Program-made: the position numbers and the translations under genes
Shown here: in pieces, positions 25,039-32,388 of the stretch
Numbering within the stretch: the first letter of the stretch is position 1
Layout of the letters: the number at the start of each line of letters is the position of its first letter
Source of the DNA: Bacteroidales bacterium
GTDB lineage: Bacteria; Bacteroidota; Bacteroidia; Bacteroidales; VadinHA17
Assembly (NCBI GenBank): GCA_003141525.1
Contig: PLML01000084.1
Location: 1 to 32,388, forward strand
Direction: 5' to 3'
Length of the DNA: 32,388 nucleotides
Notes under the pieces: model-generated
Databases searched by the model: none
Told to the model about the DNA's origin: nothing
Seen by the model: only the letters and a program-made list of their open reading frames with translations

Positions 25039-25567
25039 ACGATACGGGGAAGAATTAAAGTATAAGGCACCCGATAGAACCTTGAAATAAAGAATGACGG
25101 ATAAAAATGAAAAGACCACTTAAGGGATATAGAATTATGTTTCAGGTATTCTTTGCATTAGCGGATTATTGCTATTTACTCTCTGAAAGCATTCTAAGTC
25201 GTAAATATAGATTTTAAAATAGAAATAATCCAGAAACCAGGTTGCAACTTTCGTCCGCTCCGGGTACCAAACGGCACAAGAGGTCAAAATCGACCTCTTG
25301 TTTTTTTTTGGAACTTCCCAAAACCTTACTGGCATTGATGATGAATTGTATGGGTTCTGTGAATGTACTGGTTGCAACTCTGCCATTCTCCAAAACGAGT
25401 TTTTCGGCAAAGATGCAACCAAGGTAGCTTCCTCGCGGTCTCACCATGTATCCAGCTATCAAAAAACCGTTCTATTATTTGCATCGTTTAACCGAAGATT
25501 ATAGAGCCCTGTGAAAATATTTGAGATTACCAGTAAAAATGCAATTTCCCGGGAGTAATCTGATCAC
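25039..25567. other. Intergenic region with terminator and tRNA-3'-end-like fragments
   Basis: This 529-base gap separates the GH2 gene from the TIR array. It contains a perfect hairpin terminator (25277-25309) and two tRNA-3'-end-like strings, CGCTCCGGGTACCA ending at 25268 and CCTCGCGGTCTCACCA at 25431-25446. The sequence GGTTGCAACT occurs twice (25250 and 25370). No cloverleaf could be completed for either fragment, and no protein gene is evident. Confidence 0.5.
25277..25309 (+). terminator. Rho-independent terminator
   Basis: The 9-base stem CAAGAGGTC/GACCTCTTG is perfect, the loop is AAAATC, and nine T residues follow directly. It points along the plus strand and lies about 240 bases beyond the GH2 stop, so it may end that transcript or a short untranslated RNA in between. 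Confidence 0.75.
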
Positions 25568-27979
25568 TTATTTCCCGGAATAGCTTTCTATCATTTTTTT
25601 AAACTCCGGTTGATTTCTTAATGGCGCCCACCTGGGATCCAGCTCAAGGATTTTAGTAGAAAGTTGGCCTGGAATTGTGAGGAGATATTTTATTTGTTTA
25701 ATGGCTTCATCATATTTGCCTACCATAACATAGATAAGGGCTAAATCTTCTACAAGAAATGGCCCCTTGTATGCCTCTTTGCTTACTGGAAGTAACTTTA
25801 CTGCCTTTTCTCCAGCACTAATTGCCTTATCATCAAGACCAAGTCCTGCATACACTATACCCAGCGAACTGTATAACCTTTGATCATCAGGAAAATCAAT
25901 TCTTTTCTTTTCAAGAAATATACGGGCTGAATCGTAACAGGCAAGCTCTAAATCATGTTTGTTCATCAAACCATAAATTGTTGCAGTATACAGATATTTG
26001 GGTCTGAAGTAAAATTCAGTTTGAATTACATCATATTTGAAAAGTGATATATCTTTCAAAGCCTCTTCATATTTTCCTTCATAAATATCAATCAAAACAT
26101 TTGTTTCGATAATAAGTGAATCTGATAAAGAATTTTTATTATTCCGTGCAGCGTTTCCCAGTATTTCTCTTGCCTTCCTCATATCTCCTTCCCATCTGAG
26201 ATACATCCTGGATAAAAAAGAATAAGGAAAAACCCAATCCGGCTGCAGCATAATAGACATATTGTAGAATTCCTCAGCTTTAGAATAATCCCGAAGTAAA
26301 TCAAATGTTTCTCCTGCATCTTCAGCCATATCTGTTCTTCCGGGATTAAGTTCGATGGCTTTTACAAACTCAGACTTTGCCATATCCCAGTCTCCGGCAC
26401 GACGATGAACAGCAGCTAACCAGGATATAACTTCCGGATTCTTAGGCTGATATTTCAATACAAGTTCAAATTGTTTCAATGCTTTCGGGTATTTCAAATA
26501 ACCATGGTAGTAATAAATCCCTAAAGCAAGGTGAGCGTCAGGGAGGCCAGGATCAATTTCAAAGGCTTTGTCAATTTCCTGTTTGCTTTTGCGTAATATA
26601 TCCTCACTATGATCCTTATAATTCCAGTATTGATCAAGCAAACATTTTGCTATTCCTGTAAATGCCAATGCAAACACGGGATCAAGCCCGATTGCTTTTT
26701 CATATAATTCAATTGCAGTACTATTGACTCCCGATCCACTACCTTTCCAATAATAGTAGTTCCCCTGAAGATAATAATTATAAGCTTCAGGATTCTCAGA
26801 AGGTCTTTTCTCAATCTTTTTTATCTCTTCAGGTGTGAGTTCTGCTTTTAGTTCTGAGGCAATTTCTTTAGCTATTTCACTCTGCAGAGCAAAGAGATGA
26901 TTCATTTCCCCGGGAAAATCATTTGACCACATCTGCTTATCAGCTTTTGAATCAATCAACTGAACCGAAATCTTTAAATTATTCCCTTCACGTCCGACAC
27001 TCCCTTGAACTAAATAATTTACGTTAAGCTCCTTCCCGATGATTGCTGTTGATTTTTTGGTATCCCTGTATTGATATGAAGATGTTCTGGGCCTGACTGT
27101 AAAACTTTTTACTTTTTGAAGATTATTTATAATATCTTGCATAAAGCCATCACAGAATGGTAATTGTACCGTATCATTACCTAGATTCAGGAAAGGAAGA
27201 ACAGCAATGGTTTTTTCAACCGAATCAGAGTTTTTAGATGGTTTAGAGATAAAGAAATACCCCAATACTATCAGTGCCAATACAAAAAGCGATCCTATAA
27301 TGATTTTTGGGTTTTGATTTTTTGGCTTTTCAGGTTTTGCTTTAACAACTTCCTTTTGTAATTCTCTATCCAGTTGATTATGCTTTTTTATTGCAGTGAT
27401 AATTTCTTTTACTGCGTTTGCCACCTTGTTGATCTGATCGCGATAGTAAGTTTTATTAAGATTATCCTGAGGGTGATCTTCGTTGGCCCGTAGTGGGCGG
27501 TTAACACCAGCCGACTTATAAATAAAGTCAATACTCCGAAGAACTCCACCCAATTCATTTTCAAGAAGTGTTTTATCTTCAGGATCAAGATCATGAATCT
27601 TAATCGGCAATATTCTACTGGCTACATTCCCGCTGGTAAGTCTGATATCTCTTCCGAACTGATCTTCCTTTGCCATTTTATTAAAGGCAATAAACTCGTA
27701 CTGCCAGGCAAAACACTTTGAATCGCAATAAGTTTGAGAGATGATAGGGATAAAAATCAGGCACTTAAGCTTGCCTTCAAGGCTCTTGTCTACGTTATGG
27801 GTTTCGAGCAGGCCGTCGTGTGGGTTGGTGTCGAAGTAAACGGAGACGGGTTCCTTTAATGTGGCGGCAAGCTCTTCCTGCAATGATGAAACGAACTCTG
27901 TTACCCAGCCTGAGCGATTATCGTTGTGACGGTAGCTGATGAAGATGTCGTATTCATAGCCTGGGATTATGCTTGCCAT
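25568..27979 (-). CDS. TIR - transmembrane - TolB_N/FlgO-like - TPR protein, array copy 1
   Basis: 803 residues. Residues 8-160 are a TIR domain of the TIR_2 type: YDIFISYRHNDNRSGWV, VSVYFDTNPHDGL, and SQTYCDSKCFAWQYEF, where E95 sits at the position of the NADase glutamate (the WCxxE-like motif). A helical linker (NKVANAVKEIITAIKKH) and a basic stretch precede one membrane helix at 225-244. The region 255-375 is TolB_N/FlgO-like (EKTIAVLPFLNLGND, LNVNYLVQGSVGREGNNLKI, VQLIDSKADKQMW), as found in TPR-type adenylate cyclases. TPR repeats run from about 385 to the end (PEAYNYYLQGNYYYWKG, PDAHLALGIYYYHGY). Positive-inside charge places TIR in the cytoplasm and the TPR part in the periplasm. It lies 32 bases downstream of copy 2. 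The signalling or defence role is inferred. Confidence 0.88.
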   Translation of the reverse strand: MASIIPGYEYDIFISYRHNDNRSGWVTEFVSSLQEELAATLKEPVSVYFDTNPHDGLLETHNVDKSLEGKLKCLIFIPIISQTYCDSKCFAWQYEFIAFNKMAKEDQFGRDIRLTSGNVASRILPIKIHDLDPEDKTLLENELGGVLRSIDFIYKSAGVNRPLRANEDHPQDNLNKTYYRDQINKVANAVKEIITAIKKHNQLDRELQKEVVKAKPEKPKNQNPKIIIGSLFVLALIVLGYFFISKPSKNSDSVEKTIAVLPFLNLGNDTVQLPFCDGFMQDIINNLQKVKSFTVRPRTSSYQYRDTKKSTAIIGKELNVNYLVQGSVGREGNNLKISVQLIDSKADKQMWSNDFPGEMNHLFALQSEIAKEIASELKAELTPEEIKKIEKRPSENPEAYNYYLQGNYYYWKGSGSGVNSTAIELYEKAIGLDPVFALAFTGIAKCLLDQYWNYKDHSEDILRKSKQEIDKAFEIDPGLPDAHLALGIYYYHGYLKYPKALKQFELVLKYQPKNPEVISWLAAVHRRAGDWDMAKSEFVKAIELNPGRTDMAEDAGETFDLLRDYSKAEEFYNMSIMLQPDWVFPYSFLSRMYLRWEGDMRKAREILGNAARNNKNSLSDSLIIETNVLIDIYEGKYEEALKDISLFKYDVIQTEFYFRPKYLYTATIYGLMNKHDLELACYDSARIFLEKKRIDFPDDQRLYSSLGIVYAGLGLDDKAISAGEKAVKLLPVSKEAYKGPFLVEDLALIYVMVGKYDEAIKQIKYLLTIPGQLSTKILELDPRWAPLRNQPEFKKMIESYSGK

Positions 27980-28011
27980 TTTAGTTGTTCATGGTTATAA
28001 AGTTATAAAAA

Positions 28012-30390
28012 CTAAAGCATTCCTTGCTCTTCCATCCATTTCCTTACCCTTTCATGCTCTGCCTGGTATTTTGATTCTAATTCCTTAACTATCTGCTGAA
28101 ATTCTGGTTCATTCCTGATGTTGTCAAATAACCAATCATCCTTAATCATGTCCAGCATTTCTGATGGACATACACGTGCCTGGGCAAATACCCTAAGGTT
28201 TTGATAGGCTTTTCCCTTTTCTCCAAGCACTGCATATACCGCAGCAAGATCATAATAGGCAGCTCTTGCTGTCACTGAATAATTTCGACCTTTATTAATT
28301 GATTCTTCACAATATCTTTTTGCTTCACCAAGCCAATGTTCGGCTTCTTTTTTGTATCCATTCTTTAAGTATGCATAGCCTATCCTTTGTGCACGATTTA
28401 AAGTAACTTGCCCACCAGAGTTTCGTTCAAAAATTTTTTTAAAATATTCTAAGGATTCTTTATACTTACCAAGAGACATATAATTCCATGCAATCCAATG
28501 AAAACACCTATAAGCGGTAGTATCTATTGCAAGGATTTTATTAGCTAATTCTATTTGTTTTTTTAGATCATGTTCCAAGAAACCTAAATTCCAATAATAT
28601 GAAATTGAATCACCATCCAGTTTAAAGGCTTCCTGATAATAATAATTCCCCTTTTCAGGGAATCCTGCCTCATCGTAAAACATATCACCTAACTCGCGAA
28701 GCAACCCAGGTAACTCTTTACCACGATTAAGACTTATTGCCTTTAGCATATATTCTATTGCTTTGACATGATCAGCATATTTAGTATCATATACATATAT
28801 ATTCATTGCTTCTTGATGGTATGCTTCGCCATAATTAGGGTTGTATTTTAATGCCTCATCAAATTCTTTTATAGCCTGCTCTGTTTTATTATTAACAACA
28901 TAATAGTTAGCTCTTGCTAAATATGCCTCTGCCAGATGATCATCATATGAAAGAGCAATATTTGAAAGAATTAGAACTGAATCCATAAAATTTCGTGAAA
29001 AGTATTCTTTCATATATTTTTTTTTCAAATATACCCATGACCAACCAACATATGCCTGGGCAAATGTGGAATCGTACTCCAATGCTTTTTTATACTTTTC
29101 TTCAGCTCTTTCAAGTGCTTTTGTATCACCTGAAGAAATATATTTCCCAAATTCCTCTTGACCTCGCTGGTAGAAATCATACGCTGTAAGGTTTGTTGTA
29201 GGTGTTTTTTCAATACGTTGTTTTTCCTCAGGGGTGATTGTGGCTTTCATTTCGGCTGCTATTGATTGAGCAATCTGACTTTCAATATTTATCATATCGC
29301 TGGTTTCGTGTATTTCCTGCTTATAAGGTTTACCCCATATTTGCTTCTCATTATGAGCGGCAATTAATTGTACTCTGAGAACAAACTTATTGCCATATTT
29401 TTGACCACTCCCTTGAACAATATAATTCACATTAAGTTTTTTTGCTATTTCTGGAATAGAGGGTCTGGTTCCACCTCTGAATTGTTCAACGGATGTCCTG
29501 GGTAAAACCCTGCTGAAATCACTGATTTTTTGAAGATTATTGAGTATCTCGTCCATGACACCATTCATGAAGTAGATTGTTGAATCATTTTGGCTGTCAT
29601 TTATAAAAGGTAATACAGCAATTGACTTCTCAACTTGTTTGGTAGAATCAGACAGTTTATGTATAATGAAATACCCCAAGACTAATAGGGCCAACATAAT
29701 AGCCGAAACTATAATAATTTTTGGTTTCAGATTTTTTGAGAGTACAGGTTTTTCTTTAACAACTTCTTTTGGTACTTCTCCATCTTGTTGATTATGTTTT
29801 TTTATTGCTGTAACGATCTCTTTGACAGCATTAGCTACCTTGTTTATCTGATCTGGATAGTAAGTTTTATTAAGATTTTTATCAGGATTATCAGATGGTT
29901 TCAGTGGTCTGTTCACTCCGGATGACTTAAAAATAAACTCAATGCCCCGGAGTACTCCACCTAATTCATTTTCGAGAAGTGTTTTATCTTCCAGATCGAG
30001 GTCATGTATCTTAACCGGCAGTATTCTACTGGTTACATTCCCGCTGGTAAGTCTGATATCTCTTCCGAACTGATCATCCTTAGACATTTTATTAAAGGCA
30101 GCTAACTCATGCTGCCAGGCAAAGCTTTTTGAGTCACAATAGGTCTGAGATATAATGGGGATGAAAATCAGGCATTTAAGTTTGCCTTCCAGGCTCTTGT
30201 CTACGTTATGGGTTTCGAGCAGACCATCGTGTGGGTTGGTGTCGAAGTAAACGGAGACGGGTTCCTTTAAAGTGGCTGCAAGCTCTTCCTGCAAAGCTGC
30301 AACGAACTCCGTTACCCAGCCTGACCGGTTATCGTTGTGGCGGTAGCTGATGAAAATGTCGTATTCGTAACCTGGGATTATGCTTGCCAT
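28012..30390 (-). CDS. TIR - transmembrane - TolB_N/FlgO-like - TPR protein, array copy 2
   Basis: 792 residues with the same domain order as copy 1. The TIR domain is almost identical over the first 150 residues (FAWQHEL keeps E95). The membrane helix is at 225-243 (IIIVSAIMLALLVLGYFII). The TolB_N/FlgO-like region begins VEKSIAVLPFINDSQNDS and includes LNVNYIVQGSGQKYGNKFVL. TPR repeats follow (NLTAYDFYQRGQEEF, STFAQAYVGWSWVYL, PNYGEAYHQEAMNIY) up to a charged tail AEHERVRKWMEEQGML. The TPR part has diverged strongly from copy 1 but is closer to copy 3, with which it shares the tail. Spacing to the neighbours is 31-32 bases on both sides, so all three genes should be one transcript. Confidence 0.88.
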   Translation of the reverse strand: MASIIPGYEYDIFISYRHNDNRSGWVTEFVAALQEELAATLKEPVSVYFDTNPHDGLLETHNVDKSLEGKLKCLIFIPIISQTYCDSKSFAWQHELAAFNKMSKDDQFGRDIRLTSGNVTSRILPVKIHDLDLEDKTLLENELGGVLRGIEFIFKSSGVNRPLKPSDNPDKNLNKTYYPDQINKVANAVKEIVTAIKKHNQQDGEVPKEVVKEKPVLSKNLKPKIIIVSAIMLALLVLGYFIIHKLSDSTKQVEKSIAVLPFINDSQNDSTIYFMNGVMDEILNNLQKISDFSRVLPRTSVEQFRGGTRPSIPEIAKKLNVNYIVQGSGQKYGNKFVLRVQLIAAHNEKQIWGKPYKQEIHETSDMINIESQIAQSIAAEMKATITPEEKQRIEKTPTTNLTAYDFYQRGQEEFGKYISSGDTKALERAEEKYKKALEYDSTFAQAYVGWSWVYLKKKYMKEYFSRNFMDSVLILSNIALSYDDHLAEAYLARANYYVVNNKTEQAIKEFDEALKYNPNYGEAYHQEAMNIYVYDTKYADHVKAIEYMLKAISLNRGKELPGLLRELGDMFYDEAGFPEKGNYYYQEAFKLDGDSISYYWNLGFLEHDLKKQIELANKILAIDTTAYRCFHWIAWNYMSLGKYKESLEYFKKIFERNSGGQVTLNRAQRIGYAYLKNGYKKEAEHWLGEAKRYCEESINKGRNYSVTARAAYYDLAAVYAVLGEKGKAYQNLRVFAQARVCPSEMLDMIKDDWLFDNIRNEPEFQQIVKELESKYQAEHERVRKWMEEQGML

Positions 30391-30421
30391 ATTAGCTGTT
30401 CATTGTGATAAATTTTCAAAA

Positions 30422-32388
30422 CTAAAGCATACCATTCTCTTCAAGCCATTTCTTTACACGTTCATGCTCTGCCTGGTATTTTGCTTCTATCTCTTTTGCA
30501 ATCTGTTGAAACTCCGGTTCATTTCTGATACTGTTGAATAATGGATCGGTTTTCATTAACATTGCTATAAATAAGTTTATTCGTTGGCTTTGATTAAAAA
30601 TTCTTAAATTCTTATATGCTTTATCCTTCTCTCCTCTGAAAGCATATACACCTGCAAGATCATAATACGTATATAAGCCTTGTCCCCATGTTGTTCGCTT
30701 CAATTCATTCATCCTGTTACAATATTTTATTTGTTCATTGAAAAAGTTTTCAGCCTCTTTTTTATATCCATTTTGCCAGTAAGCATATCCAATACGTTGC
30801 ATACTGTTTACATTGAGTTCTCTATGAATTTTCAAGCTTTCAAACCATCTTTTATAATATTTTAATGATTCTTTATACTGACCAAGCCATGGGTAATGGA
30901 ATCCTAAAGAATATAGTATACCTATATCAGTTGAATCTATCGCATAACCTTTTTCCTCAAATTCTATAGCTTTATTGATATTTGCATTACAAAATTCAAC
31001 CCACCCTAAGGCAGCATAATATGCCACTGAATCGCCATCCAATTTCAATTTGTCCTGATAATATCGCTTAGCCTTTTCAGGAAATCCAGCCCAAATATAT
31101 GCACTACCAATTTCTCCTAATAAAGAGGGTAATTCTGCTCCACGATTAATGGATGCTGCTTTTTGAAGATAATTAATAGTATTAACAAGGTCATCAGCAA
31201 AATAGAATTCTCCTTTTTCATAATAAGCCTTCCAATCGTTTGGATTTAATTTTATAGCTTTATCAAATTCTTCAATAGCCTGTTCAGGTTTCCCAATTTC
31301 ACTATAATATGTTCCCTTCAAAGTATATGCTTCTGAAAATTGATTATCAAAGGAAAGGGCAATATTTGTAAGGATCAGGACAGAATCCATGAAATTTTCT
31401 GAGAAATATTCTTTTTCTGACCCATAATTCTTGTCCCAATATACTCTTGCCAGACCTGTACATGCCTGAGCGAAAGTTGAATCATATTTCAGCGCTTTAC
31501 GATAAAGATCTTCGGCTTTTTGCAGTGCTGCTTTATTACTATTATTAAGCCAATATTTTGTATATTCTTCTCTTCCTCTCTGGTAAAAATCATATGCTGT
31601 GAGGTTTTTTGTAGGTGTTTTTTCAATGAGTTGTTTTTCTTTAGGAGTTATAGTCGCTTTTAGTGCTGAAGCAATAGATTGTGCGATTTCGCTTTGTGTA
31701 CCAAAAATATCTTTAGTCTCCCTTATTTCCTTTTCGTAGGATTCCCCCCAGAGATGTCTTTCATTTTTAGCTGCAATTAATTGTACCCTCAGGCGATAAG
31801 AGTTTCCATATTTTTGTCCGCTACCTTCAACAATATAATTCACCCCCAATGCTTTAGCAATTTCAGGTGTAGATTTGGTAGTATTGTTTCTGAATTGTTC
31901 AACTGAATTTCGGGAAAGAACCCTTCTGAAATCACTGATTTTTTGAAGATTATTGAGTATCTCTTCCATGACACCATTCAAGAAGTAGGTTGTTGAATCA
32001 TTTGGACTGTCATTTCTAAAGGGTAAAACTGCAATTGATTTTTCAAGCTGTACTTTAGGTTTAGAAAATATTGGGATTAAGAAATACCCAAGCACTATCA
32101 GTGCCAATATTATAACAGATGTTATAATTATTTTTGTTTTAAGATTTTTTTGGGGGTTGGTTTTTATGTTAACATCATCCTTTGTAACCTTTACATCTTG
32201 TTGATTATGTTTCTTTATTGCGGCTATTATCTCTTTAACTGCGTTTGCCACTTTATTAACCTGATCGCGATAGTAAGTTTTATTGAAGTTTTTATCAGGA
32301 TTATCTGATGGGTTTAATGGTCTGTTAACTCCGGATGACTTAAAAATAAACTCAATGCCCCGGAGTACTCCTCCTAATTCATTTTCGA
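30422..32388 (-). CDS. TIR - transmembrane - TPR protein, array copy 3, 5' part outside the window
   Basis: The window cuts this gene inside its TIR domain: the frame stays open to base 32388 and encodes NELGGVLRGIEFIFKSSGVN just inside the edge, matching residues 141-160 of copy 2. About 655 codons are visible. They encode the linker, a membrane helix (IIITSVIILALIVLGYFLI), the TolB_N/FlgO-like region (LEKSIAVLPFRNDSPNDS, LGVNYIVEGSGQKYGNSYRL) and TPR repeats (PEQAIEEFDKAIKLNPNDWK, FAQACTGLARVYW). The tail is AEHERVKKWLEENGML. An apparent ATG at 32251 lies in the linker and is not the start. More array members may follow beyond the edge. Confidence 0.87.
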   Translation of the reverse strand, partial: ENELGGVLRGIEFIFKSSGVNRPLNPSDNPDKNFNKTYYRDQVNKVANAVKEIIAAIKKHNQQDVKVTKDDVNIKTNPQKNLKTKIIITSVIILALIVLGYFLIPIFSKPKVQLEKSIAVLPFRNDSPNDSTTYFLNGVMEEILNNLQKISDFRRVLSRNSVEQFRNNTTKSTPEIAKALGVNYIVEGSGQKYGNSYRLRVQLIAAKNERHLWGESYEKEIRETKDIFGTQSEIAQSIASALKATITPKEKQLIEKTPTKNLTAYDFYQRGREEYTKYWLNNSNKAALQKAEDLYRKALKYDSTFAQACTGLARVYWDKNYGSEKEYFSENFMDSVLILTNIALSFDNQFSEAYTLKGTYYSEIGKPEQAIEEFDKAIKLNPNDWKAYYEKGEFYFADDLVNTINYLQKAASINRGAELPSLLGEIGSAYIWAGFPEKAKRYYQDKLKLDGDSVAYYAALGWVEFCNANINKAIEFEEKGYAIDSTDIGILYSLGFHYPWLGQYKESLKYYKRWFESLKIHRELNVNSMQRIGYAYWQNGYKKEAENFFNEQIKYCNRMNELKRTTWGQGLYTYYDLAGVYAFRGEKDKAYKNLRIFNQSQRINLFIAMLMKTDPLFNSIRNEPEFQQIAKEIEAKYQAEHERVKKWLEENGML

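Noticed and set aside
25135-25504. Several open frames on both strands before the TIR array
   Set aside because: They overlap each other, the terminator and the tRNA-like fragments. The minus frame containing MVRPRGSYLG resembles spurious antisense translations of tRNA-type sequence.
32207-32251. ATG at 32251 as the start of the third TIR-array gene
   Set aside because: The frame stays open to the window edge and encodes the end of a TIR domain matching copy 2, so the true start lies outside.
1-32388. CRISPR array, transposase, integrase or complete tRNA/rRNA gene
   Set aside because: No regularly spaced direct-repeat array with unique spacers, no transposase or integrase motif and no complete cloverleaf was found. 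The repeats present are dispersed and degenerate.

Overview
The window reads as chromosome from a Bacteroidota bacterium, probably an environmental Bacteroidales or Marinilabiliales-like lineage; this placement is inferred from gene families and not from a marker gene. The DNA is A+T-rich, starts lack Shine-Dalgarno motifs, and there are Bacteroidota-typical secreted carbohydrate enzymes (GH97, GH2, a GH35-like enzyme, DUF1080). No rRNA, intact tRNA, CRISPR array, transposase or integrase was found.

Layout. (1) 1-3.8 kb: a 4Fe-4S protein, two small unrecognised membrane proteins and an NTF2/SnoaL-like protein, separated by copies of a dispersed repeat. (2) 3.8-11.1 kb, minus strand: a tight four-gene run of exported proteins in the transcription order GH2 beta-galactosidase, beta-propeller protein, GH35-like beta-galactosidase, GH97 alpha-galactosidase-like enzyme. 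It looks like a galactoside-degrading operon without its own SusC/SusD pair. (3) 11.6-19.2 kb: a lipid and stress neighbourhood with a KAS III-like enzyme, a peroxiredoxin with an unusual N-terminal extension, a DUF1295 membrane protein, and a single-chain fusion of fatty-acid kinase FakA with its acyl carrier FakB. Facing them on the plus strand are DUF2177, a TIGR01777 epimerase and a pyrimidine-dimer DNA glycosylase. (4) 19.8-25.0 kb, plus strand: a DUF1080 hydrolase, a serine hydrolase of the beta-lactamase fold, and a G+C-richer exo-glucosaminidase-like GH2 gene interrupted by one in-frame TGA. (5) 25.6 kb to the end, minus strand: three tandem genes for TIR - transmembrane - TolB_N/FlgO-like - TPR proteins; the third runs off the window edge.

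The two most unusual things are the TIR receptor-like array and the dispersed repeat. The array has a nearly invariant TIR module and strongly diverged TPR regions. Seven degenerate copies of an IS21-end-like palindromic element lie only in intergenic DNA, all in the same orientation, and fall into two subfamilies.
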